Source of the DNA: Actinoplanes oryzae
Lineage (GTDB): Bacteria; Actinomycetota; Actinomycetes; Mycobacteriales; Micromonosporaceae
DNA: 64,000 nt
Reading direction: 5' to 3'
NCBI RefSeq assembly: GCF_030757795.1
Contig: NZ_JAUQWH010000017.1
Location: 16,440 to 80,439, forward strand
The notes under the pieces were generated by a model. That model had not been told where the DNA came from and ran no database searches. It saw only the letters and a list, made by a program, of their open reading frames with translations. The position numbers were made by a program, and so were the translations under genes. Numbering within the stretch: the stretch's first letter is position 1; every line of letters starts with the position of its first letter. Shown piece after piece: positions 1-9,826 of this stretch.

Positions 1-102
1 GCCGCGGTCGCCTTCCTCGCCAGCGACGACGCGTCGTTCATGACCGCGTCGCAATTCGTCGTCGACGGAGGTATCACCGGCGCCTATGTCACCCCTCTCT
101 AG
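1..102 (+). CDS. SDR-family oxidoreductase, C-terminal end (partial)
   Basis: Open from the window edge to a TAG at 100-102. The last 33 residues contain FLASDDASFMT and the classical SDR C-terminal pattern FVVDGGI followed by a short tail, as in FabG-like NAD(P)-dependent short-chain dehydrogenases. The catalytic Ser-Tyr-Lys and the cofactor site lie outside the window. It reads towards two gamma-glutamyl-GABA hydrolase-like genes, so a role in amine or polyamine catabolism is possible, but the substrate cannot be read from this fragment. Confidence 0.8.
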   Translation, partial: AAVAFLASDDASFMTASQFVVDGGITGAYVTPL

Positions 103-329
103 GAACGTGCCACTTTCGACGGTTGCGCGAAACATGTGTTTAGCCCCCGCAGGGCGCGGGCACCGATCTTTGCACGCCCCCATGGCCGGGGGCGAAGGGT
201 CGGATCTCCGCTGGTAGACGCTTCAATCGCTGTGCCGGCGGACAGCATCGGCCAGGACGCGGCGTCAGCCTCCAGGGGCGGCGCCGCGAGCCTTGTCCGG
301 CCCTTGGTGATCGGATTAGGGTGGGCCGG

Positions 330-1025
330 ATGCGTCCCGTGATCGGCATCACCACCTATGTGGAGCAGGCAAGCTGGGGAGTGTGGCACGACCTGCCCAC
401 CGCCCTCCTCCCGTACGACTACGTGCAGGCCGTGACCGGCGCCGGCGGCCGCGCCGTGCTGCTCCCGCCGGACGACCTCGACGCGGACGTGCTGGACGTG
501 CTCGACGGCCTGGTGCTCTCCGGCGGCGCCGACCTCGACCCCGCCCTGTACGGCGCCGAGCCCGAACCCCTGACCGTCATGCGGCCCGAGCGCGACGCCG
601 CCGAGGTGCTGCTGGCCCGCACGGCGCTCGAGCGTGACCTGCCGGTCCTGGGGGTCTGCCGCGGCATGCAGCTCCTCGCCGTCGGGGCGGGCGGCCGGCT
701 GCACCAGCACCTGCCGGACACGCTCGGCCACGAGAGCCACCGGCCGGCCCCCGGCGTGTACGGCGAGCAGGAGGTCACCTTCGTCCCGGGCAGCCGCATC
801 GCGGCGCTGATGGGCGACGACCGGAGGGTGCACTGCTACCACCATCAGGGCGTGGCCGACGCGGGCTCGCTGACCGTGACCGGCCGGACACCCGACGGGC
901 TGCCCGAGGCCGTCGAAGATCCGCGCAAGGCGTTTGCCCTTGGCGTCCAGTGGCACCCTGAAGTGGTACGCGACAAACGCATCTTCGGCGCCCTGGTCGC
1001 CGCGGCGGGCCACTCCAGCGGGTGA
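330..1025 (+). CDS. gamma-glutamyl-gamma-aminobutyrate hydrolase family protein (class I amidotransferase fold), copy 1
   Basis: A 231-residue protein of the peptidase C26/PuuD family, which cleaves gamma-glutamyl amides. It has the SGGADLDP loop, the nucleophile elbow GVCRGMQ (Cys about 110) and the His-Glu pair in GVQWHPE, so the Cys-His-Glu triad is complete. I chose ATG 330 because a TAGGGT box at 317-322 lies 7 nt before it, a leaderless arrangement; GTG 321 is an in-frame alternative. It has a paralogue 190 bp downstream and an SDR gene upstream. Family knowledge suggests gamma-glutamylated polyamine or GABA turnover; the true substrate is unknown. Confidence 0.85.
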   Translation: MRPVIGITTYVEQASWGVWHDLPTALLPYDYVQAVTGAGGRAVLLPPDDLDADVLDVLDGLVLSGGADLDPALYGAEPEPLTVMRPERDAAEVLLARTALERDLPVLGVCRGMQLLAVGAGGRLHQHLPDTLGHESHRPAPGVYGEQEVTFVPGSRIAALMGDDRRVHCYHHQGVADAGSLTVTGRTPDGLPEAVEDPRKAFALGVQWHPEVVRDKRIFGALVAAAGHSSG

Positions 1026-1216
1026 ACCGCCCGGGATCGGGGACTATCGGGCGGCTTCTGCCGCTTTTTCCGTATAGAAGCGCGACGAAGCGCCACCACC
1101 CCCCGCCGCATCGGATCCCCGGCCGTCCCCCGGCCCGGGGCCGGGAGCCGTCCGTCCTCAGAACCCGGGCGGCCCGGCCGATGACGGAGATTTGGACGAA
1201 GGAGGACCGCGATCCC

Positions 1217-1978
1217 ATGCGCAGGCCTTTGATCGGACTGACCGCGTACGCGCAGCAGGTCCAGTACAACGGCACCGACCTGATGGCGGGCATGCTGCCC
1301 ATGTCCTACGTCAAGGCCGTGCACGCCACCGGCGGACGCGCCGTGCTCATCACCCCCGACGACCCGGGCACCGACGTGATCGAGTCCCTCGACGGCATGG
1401 TCTTCGCCGGCGGGGGCGACATGGACCCCGCCCTGTGGGGCGCCGAGCCGCACCCGGCGACCGAGGTCGACGCCGTGCGCGACACCTCCGAGCTCATGCT
1501 CATGCGCGCCGCCCTCGACGCCGACCTGCCCGTGCTCGGCGTCTGCCGGGGCATGCAGGTGATGGCCGTCGCCACCGGTGGCTCGCTGCACCAGCACCTG
1601 CCCGACCTCGTCGGCCACGAGCGCCACCGGGCCGCGGCGGGCACCGACCCGCTCGCCGCCGGCGCCGACGACTTCGGCCGCCACGACGTGGAGCTCCAGC
1701 GGAACTCGCGGGCCGCGGCCCTGCTCGGCGACCGGCTGACCGTCAACTCGTTCCACCACCAGGCCGTCGACGACCCGGGCGCCTTCACGATCAGCGGCTG
1801 GTGTCCCGACGACCGGGTGACCGAGATCCTCGAGGGCCGTGACCACGCCTTCGCCCTCGGCGTCCAGTGGCACCCCGAGCGCACCGGCGACCTCCGGGTC
1901 TTCGCCGCCCTCGTCCAAGCCGCCGCCAAGCGCTCCGGCCTCGCCCACACCCCCACCGCGGACCCGCTCGCCGCGTAG
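1217..1978 (+). CDS. gamma-glutamyl-gamma-aminobutyrate hydrolase family protein, copy 2
   Basis: A 253-residue paralogue of the gene at 330-1025. It keeps the AGGGDMDP loop, GVCRGMQ (Cys about 110) and the GVQWHPE His-Glu pair. An AAGGAGGA Shine-Dalgarno at 1198-1205 lies 11 nt before ATG 1217 and decides the start. It carries an extra segment before the second catalytic half and a longer C-terminal tail than copy 1. The 190-bp gap before it has no other gene. Two adjacent, intact but clearly diverged copies suggest different substrates (inference). Confidence 0.87.
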   Translation: MRRPLIGLTAYAQQVQYNGTDLMAGMLPMSYVKAVHATGGRAVLITPDDPGTDVIESLDGMVFAGGGDMDPALWGAEPHPATEVDAVRDTSELMLMRAALDADLPVLGVCRGMQVMAVATGGSLHQHLPDLVGHERHRAAAGTDPLAAGADDFGRHDVELQRNSRAAALLGDRLTVNSFHHQAVDDPGAFTISGWCPDDRVTEILEGRDHAFALGVQWHPERTGDLRVFAALVQAAAKRSGLAHTPTADPLAA

Positions 1979-2062
1979 GGCCCCTGGGCCGGGGTTGCCC
2001 CGCGCCGCCGACTGGCTACGGTTAGCGTGCTGAAGCACACAGGACCAGCCCAGGAGGTTGCG

Positions 2063-5000
2063 TTGGGCGGCGCCCTTCCGGAGCAGCTGCGGACGGCGTT
2101 CGAGCGCGGCGGTGAGATGGGCCGCCGCATGCTCGAGCTCGACTGGGCGGCCTCCCCGCTCGGCGACCCGGCCGGGTGGCCGCCGGAGCTGATCAGCGCC
2201 GTGGCGACGATGCTCGCGTCCAAGGCCCAGATCGTCGTCTTCTGGGGGCCCGACTACGTCGCCCTCTACAACGACGCCTACATCGAGACCATGGGCACCA
2301 AGCACCCGCAGCACCTGGGCCGCCCGGGCCGGGAGCTGTGGGCCGAGACGTGGGAGCTGCTCGAGGACCTGTTCGACGGCGTGGTCCGCGACGACGAGGC
2401 ATTCTGGGCCGCCGAGCACCCGTTCCTGCTGGAACGGCACGGGTTCCTGGAGGAGACCTACTTCGACATCTCGTACGACCCGATCCGGCTCGCGGACGGC
2501 TCGGTCGGCGGGGTGTTCTGCATCGTCAGCGACAAGACGAGCCGGGTCCTCGCGGACCGGCGGGTGCGCACGCTGAGCCGGCTCGGGTCGGGCCTGTCCG
2601 GCGCGGACGGCCGGACCGGGTTCGGGGCGCGGGTGGCCGGGCTGCTCGGGGAGAACCCGCAGGACGTGCCGTTCGCGGCGCTCTACCTGGACGACCCGGC
2701 GAGCGGCGACGGGCCGGCCCTGGCCGGGGTGTGCGGGTCCACCGCCGCGCAGTGCCGGCCGTTCACCGGGGAGCTGCGGCGTACGGTCGACGCGGTCATG
2801 CGCTCCGGCGAGCTGCGCACGATCCCGCTCGCCCGGGTGACCTCCGGGCCGGTGGCGGCGGCCGAGGCCCTGGTGCTGCCGGTGGGCTCCGGGACGGCGA
2901 ACGTCGGCGCGCTGGTGGTGGCGATCAGCCCGCGGCTGTCCCTCGACGACGGCTACCGGGACTTCCTGCGGCTCGCCACGTCGCAGATCTCGCAGGCGGT
3001 GGCCAACGCCCGCGCGTACGAGCAGGAGCGCCGGCGGGCCGCGGAGCTGGCGGCGCTGGACGCGGCGAAGACCAACTTCTTCTCGAACGTGAGCCACGAG
3101 TTCCGTACCCCGCTGACCTTGATCCTCGGCCCGCTGGAGGAGCTGCTCGAGTCGCCGGGGCTGAGCGACGACGTCCAGGAGCGGCTGCTGCCCATGCACC
3201 GCAACGGTCTGCGCCTGCTCAAGCTGGTCAACACCGTGCTGGACTTCTCGCGGCTGGAGTCGGGCCGGCTGCGCGCCGCCTACCGGCCGACCGACCTCGC
3301 CGACTACACCGCGCGGCTGGCCGGCACCTTCCGGTCCGCGACCGAGCGGGCCGGGCTGGCGCTGGAGGTGCAGACGCCGCCGCTGTCCGCGCCCGTGCAC
3401 GTCGACCGGGAGATGTGGGAGAAGATCGTCTTCAACCTGCTCTCCAACGCCGTGAAGTTCACGCCGGCCGGCGGGATCACCGTGCGGCTCGGCGAGCGGC
3501 ACGGCTCGGCGGTGCTGGAGGTGCAGGACACCGGCGTCGGCGTCGCCGCCGACGAGCAGCGGTTGCTCTTCGACCGCTTCCACCGGGTCACCGGTGCCTG
3601 GTCGCGCAGCCACGAGGGTACGGGCATCGGCCTCGCCCTGGTCCGTGAGCTGGCCGAGCTGCACGGCGGCACCGCCTCCGCGGCGAGCGAGCCCGGCCGG
3701 GGCAGCACCTTCACGGTGACCGTCCCCCTGGGCACCGCGCACCTGCCCGGCGACCGCATCGTGGCGGACGCCGTGGTGGCCCTCCCCGACGACCAGGCCC
3801 GCCTCTACGTGGAGGAGGCGCACTGGTGGCTCGGCGACGTCACGCCCGAGCCGGCGGGCGGCGCCGACGAGCCCGGTCAGGTGCGCCAGGGCCGCCGGGG
3901 CCGGGTGCTGCTCGCCGACGACAACGCCGACCTGCGCGACCACGTGTCCCGGCTGCTGCGCCCGCACTTCGACGTCGTCGCCGCGGCCGACGGGCAGGAG
4001 GCGCTCGACCGGGCGCGCCGCGAGCAGTTCGACCTGGTGCTGACCGATGTCATGATGCCGCGGCTGGACGGCTTCGGGCTGATCCGGGCGTTGCGGGCGG
4101 ACGAGCGTACGCGGGACCTGCCGATCCTGGTGTTGTCCGCCCGGGCCGGCGAGGAGTCCTCGGTCGAGGGACTGTCGGTCGGGGCCGACGACTATCTCGT
4201 CAAGCCCTTCTCCGCGCGGGACCTGACGGCCCGGGTCCGCGCGAACCTCGAGCTCGGGCAGCTGCGCCGGCAGATCATCAGCCGCCTGCGCGGGCTGGTC
4301 GACGCCGCGGCCGCCGTCAACACGGTACGCACGACAGCCCAGGTGCTCGACGTGGCCGCCCGGCACGTGCGCGCGATGACGTCCGCCGGCCGGGTGATCG
4401 TGACCGCCCCGGGCGCCCGCGCCGAGGCGGACGGCGGGGCCCCGGTGGACGTACCCCCGGATGCGGTGTTGCCGTTGCCCGGCACCTCGGGGGAGCGGCT
4501 CGGGGAGCTCAGCGTCTGGTCCGGTCCCGACGGCGCGGCGGAGCCCGCGGTGCTGACCCAGCTGGCCCGCCTGATCGGGCTGCGGCTGGAGAACGCCCGG
4601 CTCTACGAGGCCGAGCACCGCATCGCCAGCACCCTCCAGCACAGCCTGCTGCCGCAGTCGCTGCCCCGGGTGCCCGGTGCCATCGTCGCCAGCCGCTACC
4701 TGCCGGGCAGCGCCGAGGCCGAGGTCGGCGGCGACTGGTACGACGTCATCACCGCCCCGGACGACCAGCTCTTCCTGGTCATCGGCGACGTGGTGGGCAA
4801 GGGCGTGCAGGCGGCGGCCGGGATGGGGCAGCTGCGCAACGCGCTCCGGGCGTACATCCTGGAGGGCTTCGACCCCGGCGAGGCCCTGACCCGCCTCAAC
4901 CGGCTGGTCGACAACCTGGGCCGGCGGCAGTTCGCCACCGTGGTGTGCGTGCGCTTCGACCCGCGGACCCGCGAGCTGAAGTTCTCCTCCGCGGGGCACC

Positions 5001-5695
5001 CCTCGCCGATCGTGGCGGCGAACGGCGACACCGGCTTCCTCTACGAGGCGGCGCTGGGGCCGCCGATCGGTGCGCTGGGCGACTCGCGCTACCCGACGCG
5101 CGGCACGCGGCTGGTGCCGGGCAGCCGGCTGCTGCTCTACACCGACGGGCTGGTGGAGGACCGGCGGCAGGGCATCGACATCGGCCTCGGCGACGTGCGC
5201 GCCGACCTGGCCAAGCCCGCCGACCACGTCGAGGACCTGCTGGACACGCTGCTCGCCAAGGCGGCCCCGAGGCCCCGGCGCGACGACATCGCGCTGCTGG
5301 CGCTGCAGGCCACCGAGCCGCGCGAGTTCCGGCTGCGGCTGCCCGCGGACCCGACCCGGCTGAGCGTGCTGCGCCGCCGGCTGGAGGACTTCCTCACCGC
5401 CGCCGACGTGCCCGAGAACGACATCTTCGACCTCATGGTGGCGGTCTCCGAGGCGGCCGCGAACGCCATCGAGCACCCGATCGCCCCGGCCGAGCCGATG
5501 ATCACGGTGGAGGTGTCGCTCGACGAGGACGAGGTGACCGCGACCGTCCGGGACACCGGCAGCTGGCGCCCGGCGACCGGGCCGGGCTTCCGCGGGCGGG
5601 GGCTGGCGCTGATCGGGGCGCTGTCGGACCTGGAGGTCGTCCGCTCCGAGCACGGCACCTCGGTGACCCTGCGCCGGCGCCTCAGCCGGTCGTGA
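2063..5695 (+). CDS. multidomain sensor histidine kinase / response receiver / SpoIIE phosphatase / RsbW-like kinase
   Basis: About 1210 residues. In order: a PAS-like domain (about 15-165), a GAF-like region (175-320), HisKA with phospho-acceptor His about 345 in NVSHEFRTPL, a HATPase (LLSNAVKFTP, DTGVGV, GTGIGLALV), a receiver (VLLADDN, Asp about 662 in LTDVMMP, LVKPF), a second GAF-like segment, a PP2C/SpoIIE phosphatase (EVGGDWYDVI, GDVVGKGVQAA, LYTDGLVED) and a C-terminal RsbW-type ATPase (VSEAAANAIEHP, GRGLALIGAL). There is no membrane segment, so it should be cytosolic. TTG 2063 is preferred because AGGAGG lies 5 nt upstream; GTG 2027 is in frame but has no SD. TACGGT at 2017-2022 is a likely -10. 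It probably feeds the STAS protein encoded convergently at its 3' end. Confidence 0.9.
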   Translation: MGGALPEQLRTAFERGGEMGRRMLELDWAASPLGDPAGWPPELISAVATMLASKAQIVVFWGPDYVALYNDAYIETMGTKHPQHLGRPGRELWAETWELLEDLFDGVVRDDEAFWAAEHPFLLERHGFLEETYFDISYDPIRLADGSVGGVFCIVSDKTSRVLADRRVRTLSRLGSGLSGADGRTGFGARVAGLLGENPQDVPFAALYLDDPASGDGPALAGVCGSTAAQCRPFTGELRRTVDAVMRSGELRTIPLARVTSGPVAAAEALVLPVGSGTANVGALVVAISPRLSLDDGYRDFLRLATSQISQAVANARAYEQERRRAAELAALDAAKTNFFSNVSHEFRTPLTLILGPLEELLESPGLSDDVQERLLPMHRNGLRLLKLVNTVLDFSRLESGRLRAAYRPTDLADYTARLAGTFRSATERAGLALEVQTPPLSAPVHVDREMWEKIVFNLLSNAVKFTPAGGITVRLGERHGSAVLEVQDTGVGVAADEQRLLFDRFHRVTGAWSRSHEGTGIGLALVRELAELHGGTASAASEPGRGSTFTVTVPLGTAHLPGDRIVADAVVALPDDQARLYVEEAHWWLGDVTPEPAGGADEPGQVRQGRRGRVLLADDNADLRDHVSRLLRPHFDVVAAADGQEALDRARREQFDLVLTDVMMPRLDGFGLIRALRADERTRDLPILVLSARAGEESSVEGLSVGADDYLVKPFSARDLTARVRANLELGQLRRQIISRLRGLVDAAAAVNTVRTTAQVLDVAARHVRAMTSAGRVIVTAPGARAEADGGAPVDVPPDAVLPLPGTSGERLGELSVWSGPDGAAEPAVLTQLARLIGLRLENARLYEAEHRIASTLQHSLLPQSLPRVPGAIVASRYLPGSAEAEVGGDWYDVITAPDDQLFLVIGDVVGKGVQAAAGMGQLRNALRAYILEGFDPGEALTRLNRLVDNLGRRQFATVVCVRFDPRTRELKFSSAGHPSPIVAANGDTGFLYEAALGPPIGALGDSRYPTRGTRLVPGSRLLLYTDGLVEDRRQGIDIGLGDVRADLAKPADHVEDLLDTLLAKAAPRPRRDDIALLALQATEPREFRLRLPADPTRLSVLRRRLEDFLTAADVPENDIFDLMVAVSEAAANAIEHPIAPAEPMITVEVSLDEDEVTATVRDTGSWRPATGPGFRGRGLALIGALSDLEVVRSEHGTSVTLRRRLSRS

Positions 5696-5996
5696 GCCAG
5701 GGCTGGGTGCTCAGGCCGGAGATGTCGAGGACGCGGCGGACCTGCGGGGAGGGGACCACGGTCAGCGCGCCGGGGAAGCGCTCGGCGAGGCGGATCAGCG
5801 CATGGATCGCCGCCGAGTCGAAGAAGGTGACCGCGCGCAGGTCGAGCGTCACGGCGCCCGGGCCGCCCCCGGTGGCAGCCTGGAACATGGTGTCGGCGGT
5901 CGACATGTCGACCTCGCCCGTGACCACCACGGTGAGGTGTCCGTCCGCCACCGTCGTGGTCGCCGAGAAAGGTGCCTCGGGGCCGTCTTGATCCAC
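5682..5996 (-). CDS. STAS-domain anti-sigma factor antagonist
   Basis: A 104-residue single STAS domain. The segment TFFDSAAIHALIR carries the conserved Ser that RsbW-type kinases phosphorylate and SpoIIE/RsbU-type phosphatases restore (family knowledge). It starts at GTG 5996. Its 3' end overlaps the 3' end of the convergent kinase/phosphatase gene by 14 bp. That neighbour contains both a PP2C phosphatase and an RsbW-like ATPase, so the two genes could form a compact partner-switching module. No cognate sigma factor gene lies beside them. Confidence 0.9.
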   Translation of the reverse strand: MDQDGPEAPFSATTTVADGHLTVVVTGEVDMSTADTMFQAATGGGPGAVTLDLRAVTFFDSAAIHALIRLAERFPGALTVVPSPQVRRVLDISGLSTQPWLTTG

Positions 5997-6085
5997 GCTG
6001 ACACGATTACACAGGCGCCCAGGAGCGGCAACAACCGGTGTGCGGTCCCGGCCGGAGCGCCCGGGCGCGGAGCTAGTCTGGCGGT

Positions 6086-6943
6086 ATGACCGTTCGCGCC
6101 CCGCTGACCCCGGGAAAGGTCTCGCCCTGGCGGGCGGTGCCGCCCTCGATCGTCCGTCCCGAATACGTGGGCAAGAAGCGCCCGAAAGAGTGGCGTGGAT
6201 CGCACGTGCAGACGCCGGAGACGATCGAGAAGATGCGCGTCGCGGGCCGGCTCGCCGCCCAGGCCACCCAGCTCGCCGGCGAGCACTGCAAGCCCGGCGT
6301 GACCACGGACGAGATCGACCGGGTCGTGCACGAGTTCCTGACCGACCACGGCGCCTACCCGTCGACGCTGGGTTACAAGGGCTTCCCCAAGTCGTCGTGC
6401 ACGTCGCTCAACGAGGTCATCTGTCACGGCATCCCGGACAGCACGGTGCTCGAGGACGGCGACATCATCAATGTCGACGTCACCGCGTACATCGGGGGTG
6501 TGCACGGCGACACCGACGCGACCTTCCTGGTGGGGGAGGTGAGCGAGGAGGTCCGCCTGCTCGTCGAGCGGACCCACGAGGCGATGATGCGCGGCATCCG
6601 GGCGGTGGCGCCGGGCCGGCCGATCAACGCCGTCGGCCGGGTCATCGAGGCCTACGCGAAGCGCTTCGGCTACGGCGTGGTGCGCGACTTCACCGGTCAC
6701 GGCATCGGCGAGACCTTCCACAGCGGGCTCTACATCCCGCACTACGACAACCCGCGGCTCGACACGATCATGGAGCCGGGGATGACCTTCACCATCGAGC
6801 CGATGATCACGCTCGGCACCCACGAGTGGGAGATGTGGCGCGACGGCTGGACCGTGGTCACCAAGGACCGCAGATGGACGGCCCAGTTCGAGCACACGCT
6901 CGTGGTGACCGAGGACGGCTACGAGATCCTGACGCTGCCCTAG
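6086..6943 (+). CDS. map: methionine aminopeptidase, type I
   Basis: A 285-residue M24A metallopeptidase that removes the initiator methionine from nascent proteins. Metal ligands sit in [28 protein letters not shown] and the final FEHTLVV. The N-terminal extension of about 45 residues ([10 protein letters not shown]) resembles the longer actinobacterial MAPs. TAGTCT at 6074-6079 lies 6 nt before ATG 6086 and no SD is visible, so the mRNA is probably leaderless. Its stop codon overlaps the end of the convergent DUF4439 gene by 4 bp. Confidence 0.95.
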   Translation: MTVRAPLTPGKVSPWRAVPPSIVRPEYVGKKRPKEWRGSHVQTPETIEKMRVAGRLAAQATQLAGEHCKPGVTTDEIDRVVHEFLTDHGAYPSTLGYKGFPKSSCTSLNEVICHGIPDSTVLEDGDIINVDVTAYIGGVHGDTDATFLVGEVSEEVRLLVERTHEAMMRGIRAVAPGRPINAVGRVIEAYAKRFGYGVVRDFTGHGIGETFHSGLYIPHYDNPRLDTIMEPGMTFTIEPMITLGTHEWEMWRDGWTVVTKDRRWTAQFEHTLVVTEDGYEILTLP

Positions 6944-7362
6944 GGACGGCCTGGCCAGGTCAGCGTGACCGGGCTCGCCTGGTCCAGCCGGCGCCAGCGG
7001 GTGGCCTGCACGGCCGCGTCGGTCAGCGCGCTCAGGGCGGTGGAGCGGTCGCCGTCCTCGGTGACGGGCAGGACGGCCCGCCACGCCTGGGCGACGCCGT
7101 CCTCGACCTGCGTGGCCAGCTTCCGGGCGCTCGCCGGGTCGGTCACCGGGAAGGGCAGCTCGTAACCGGCCGGCGCCGGCGCGGTGCTGGCCTTGAGAGC
7201 GGCCAGCTTCGCCACGAGCAGGTCGCGCCGGGCGCGGTGCTTCTCCTCGGCGGTGCGGGCCTCGGTCTGCTCGGCGTCGGCGGTCAGCTTGACGCCGAGC
7301 ACTCCGTACGCGTAGATCGCCGCCTCCTCGGCCGCCAGGGCCGCCGTCAGCTCGGCGCTCAC
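6940..7362 (-). CDS. DUF4439 ferritin-like domain protein
   Basis: A 140-residue helical protein starting [18 protein letters not shown], with a second EEKHRARRD helix, the pattern of the DUF4439 ferritin-like family in actinobacteria. No signal peptide is seen. GTG 7362 overlaps the stop of the upstream gene (GTGA) and GGAGG lies just upstream, so the two are translationally coupled. Ferritin-like four-helix folds often bind di-iron, but the ligand set is not clear here and no activity is claimed. It converges on map with a 4-bp overlap. Confidence 0.8.
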   Translation of the reverse strand: MSAELTAALAAEEAAIYAYGVLGVKLTADAEQTEARTAEEKHRARRDLLVAKLAALKASTAPAPAGYELPFPVTDPASARKLATQVEDGVAQAWRAVLPVTEDGDRSTALSALTDAAVQATRWRRLDQASPVTLTWPGRP

Positions 7363-7802
7363 CGCAGGGCCTCCGCGTGCGCCGCCCGGGCAGCCGCGAT
7401 CGATCCCACCAGCGCGGCGCGCTCGGCCGGGGCCTGCCGGCACGCGGCGGCCGCGGTCTTGTGCGCCGCCTGCTCGGCTTTGCGCAATGTGGCGAGGGTC
7501 TCGGCGCCGGCCGGTGCGCTCGAGGCTGCCGGCGCGGGAAGGCCGACGCCGATCAGCTGCGCCAGCGCCGTCGCGTGCTCCCGATGGTCCCCGGCGAGCG
7601 GGGCGAGGCGCCCGGCCTGAGCGGGATCGGCCACCACGGCCCGGTCGTACGCCCCCGCGAGCGCGAGCGCCTCGTCGAGCACGGGCTGCAACGGGTCCGG
7701 GGGCGGGGCGGGCTGGGGGTCGTCCGCGAGGAGGCCGCACCCCGCGAGGCTCGTGACACCGGCGGTCCCCGCGGCCGCGGCGAGGAGCTGACGTCTGTTC
7801 AT
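7359..7802 (-). CDS. predicted Tat/Sec lipoprotein, ferritin-like helical
   Basis: A 147-residue protein. The N-terminus MNRRQLLAAAAGTAG ends in a lipobox, SLAGC, so Cys about 22 should be lipidated. The twin arginine (NRRQLL) permits Tat export. The mature part is alanine-rich and helical and contains DHREHATALAQLIG, similar to ferritin-like helices. ATG 7802 is preferred over the TTG immediately before it. It is coupled to the DUF4439 gene downstream. The role is unknown; an envelope-bound partner of the downstream protein is a reasonable inference. Confidence 0.75.
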   Translation of the reverse strand: MNRRQLLAAAAGTAGVTSLAGCGLLADDPQPAPPPDPLQPVLDEALALAGAYDRAVVADPAQAGRLAPLAGDHREHATALAQLIGVGLPAPAASSAPAGAETLATLRKAEQAAHKTAAAACRQAPAERAALVGSIAAARAAHAEALR

Positions 7803-8089
7803 CAAGCCTAGTCAACACTATGGGCGCACGAAGTCACACGCACGGTGTCGCCGAGGGGCGTACCCGCGTCGTGAGCTGCGCCGATGGCCCGGGCGGCGGG
7901 GCCCGTGGGGGTCTTCGCGGACCCTCGCGGGGGCCGGAATCGGTGCGGCGGCGGCCGGGCCCTCCGCGCGGCGCGTTACGCTCTGCGTCAGCCGCCGGGG
8001 AGATGGCCCCGGTGGCATGCCGGTGTTCCCGGCGAATCCCTGGTGGGCGCCGTCGGCCCGCCACAGGTGAGACAGAAGGGTTGGGCCCG

Positions 8090-8761
8090 ATGACGCAGCG
8101 TGGTCGCGCCGGCGCCCGGCCGGTGAACCGCCGTCCCGGCAGCGGCCGGGGGCGAGCGGAGGACAGTGCGCCGCAGCAGCCCGCGGCTCCCCGCATCGAC
8201 CTGGTCGCCGCCCGCGCCCGGGTCCGTGACGTGATCGAGCCCGTGATCGTCGCCGCCGGCTACGACCTGGAGGACGTCAGTCTGTCCCGGGCCGGCCGCC
8301 GGCACGTGGTCCGGGTGCTCGTGGACGGCGACGGCGGCATCAGCCTCGACGACGTCGCGATCGTCTCGCGGGCCGTCTCGGACGCGCTCGACGCGGCCGA
8401 GGAGAGCGGCGGCGAGGTGCTCGCCGGCGAGTACCAGCTGGAGGTGGGCTCGCCCGGCGTCGACCGGCCGCTGACCCTGCCCCGGCACTGGCGGCGCAAC
8501 GTGACCCGGCTGGTCACGGTCGCCGTCGCGGGCCGGTCGCTGACCGGCCGCGTCACGTCCGCCGACGAGACCGGTGTGGTTCTCGACGTGGACGGGAAGA
8601 TCCAGGAGATCGCGTACGGCGACCTCGGCCCCGGCAAGGTGCAGATCGAGTTCAAGCGGCTCGACGAGGCGGTCTTCGCCGACGAGGACGACGTCGACGA
8701 TGACGACGACGATGACGACGAAACCGACGACGACGAGGATGGGGAGGGCGAGGGAAGGTGA
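8090..8761 (+). CDS. rimP: ribosome maturation factor RimP
   Basis: A 223-residue protein for 30S subunit maturation. The core (about 35-185) has the RimP features [26 protein letters not shown] and [12 protein letters not shown]. The C-terminus ends in a long aspartate/glutamate tail not needed for the fold. ATG 8090 follows AGAAGGG at 8074-8080; the reading frame continues upstream but the extra residues look like non-coding translation. It heads the rimP-nusA-ylxR-infB operon, and nusA begins inside its stop codon. TACGCT at about 7979-7984 is a candidate -10 for the operon. Confidence 0.93.
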   Translation: MTQRGRAGARPVNRRPGSGRGRAEDSAPQQPAAPRIDLVAARARVRDVIEPVIVAAGYDLEDVSLSRAGRRHVVRVLVDGDGGISLDDVAIVSRAVSDALDAAEESGGEVLAGEYQLEVGSPGVDRPLTLPRHWRRNVTRLVTVAVAGRSLTGRVTSADETGVVLDVDGKIQEIAYGDLGPGKVQIEFKRLDEAVFADEDDVDDDDDDDDETDDDEDGEGEGR

Positions 8762-9774
8762 ACATCGACCTCGCGGCGCTGCGCGCCCTGGAGCGCGAGC
8801 GGGAGATCCCGTTCGACACGATCCTCGCGGCGATCGAGACCGCGCTGCTCACGGCCTACCGGCACACGGACGGGGCCGAGTCCCACGCCCGGGTGGAGAT
8901 CGACCGCAAGAACGGCGCGGCCCTGGTCTTCGCCCAGGAGCTGGACGCCGACGGCGCGATCGTGCGGGAGTGGGACGACACGCCGCACGACTTCGGCCGG
9001 ATCGCCGCCATGACGGCCAAGCAGGTCATCCTGCAGCGGCTGCGGGAGGCGACCGACGAGGCCCACTTCGGGGAGTACGCCGGCCGCGACGGTGACCTGG
9101 TCACCGGCATCGTGCAGGCCGACGCCGCCCGGGCCGAGAAGGGCATCGTGATCGTCGACCTCGGCAAGCTCGAGGCCGTGCTGCCGCAGGCCGAGCAGGT
9201 GCCGGGGGAGTCCTACGAGCACGGGTCCCGGATCCGGGCGATCGTGGTGCACGTCGCCAAGGGCTTCCGCGGCCCGCAGATCACCCTGTCCCGCTCGCAC
9301 CCGGCCCTGGTCAAGAAGCTCTTCGCGCTCGAGGTGCCGGAGATCGCCGACGGGGTGGTCGAGATCGCGGCGATCGCGCGTGAGGCAGGTCACCGGACGA
9401 AGATCGCGGTGCGCTCGACGGTGCCCGGCGTCAATGCGAAGGGCGCCTGCATCGGGCCGATGGGCCAGCGCGTCCGGGCCGTGATGAGCGAGCTGCACGG
9501 CGAGAAGATCGACATCATCGACTGGTCGGACGATCCCGCGCAGTTCGTCGGAAACGCCCTCTCACCTGCGAAGGCGTTGCGGGTGGAGGTCGTGGACCTG
9601 GCCTCGCGGACGGCCCGGGTGACCGTGCCGGACTTCCAGCTGTCGCTGGCGATCGGCCGGGAGGGGCAGAACGCCCGGCTGGCCGCGCGGCTGACCGGCT
9701 GGCGCATCGACATCCGGCCCGACAACGAGCCGGCCCCGGCCGCGGAGCGGGATGCCGCCGAGACCGGAAGCTGA
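8758..9774 (+). CDS. nusA: transcription termination/antitermination protein NusA
   Basis: A 338-residue short actinobacterial NusA without the C-terminal acidic repeats of E. coli NusA. An N-terminal RNA-polymerase-binding domain (1-110) is followed by an S1 domain (about 110-180: [20 protein letters not shown]) and two KH domains ([20 protein letters not shown], then [18 protein letters not shown]). GTG 8758 overlaps the rimP stop by 4 bp, indicating translational coupling. Confidence 0.95.
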   Translation: MNIDLAALRALEREREIPFDTILAAIETALLTAYRHTDGAESHARVEIDRKNGAALVFAQELDADGAIVREWDDTPHDFGRIAAMTAKQVILQRLREATDEAHFGEYAGRDGDLVTGIVQADAARAEKGIVIVDLGKLEAVLPQAEQVPGESYEHGSRIRAIVVHVAKGFRGPQITLSRSHPALVKKLFALEVPEIADGVVEIAAIAREAGHRTKIAVRSTVPGVNAKGACIGPMGQRVRAVMSELHGEKIDIIDWSDDPAQFVGNALSPAKALRVEVVDLASRTARVTVPDFQLSLAIGREGQNARLAARLTGWRIDIRPDNEPAPAAERDAAETGS

Positions 9775-9826
9775 CCGGATACGCGAAAGCCGCGTCCGAG
9801 GAGTAGACTTTTGCGAGGCCGGTCCG

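Noticed and set aside
845..5653. Very long antisense open frame across 845-5653
   Set aside because: A shadow of high third-position GC. Residue composition is typical of antisense translation, and the plus-strand genes have full catalytic motifs.
7820..8089. 90-codon in-frame extension upstream of rimP
   Set aside because: The residues are Arg/Gly/Pro-rich without family similarity, and ATG 8090 has a proper SD.
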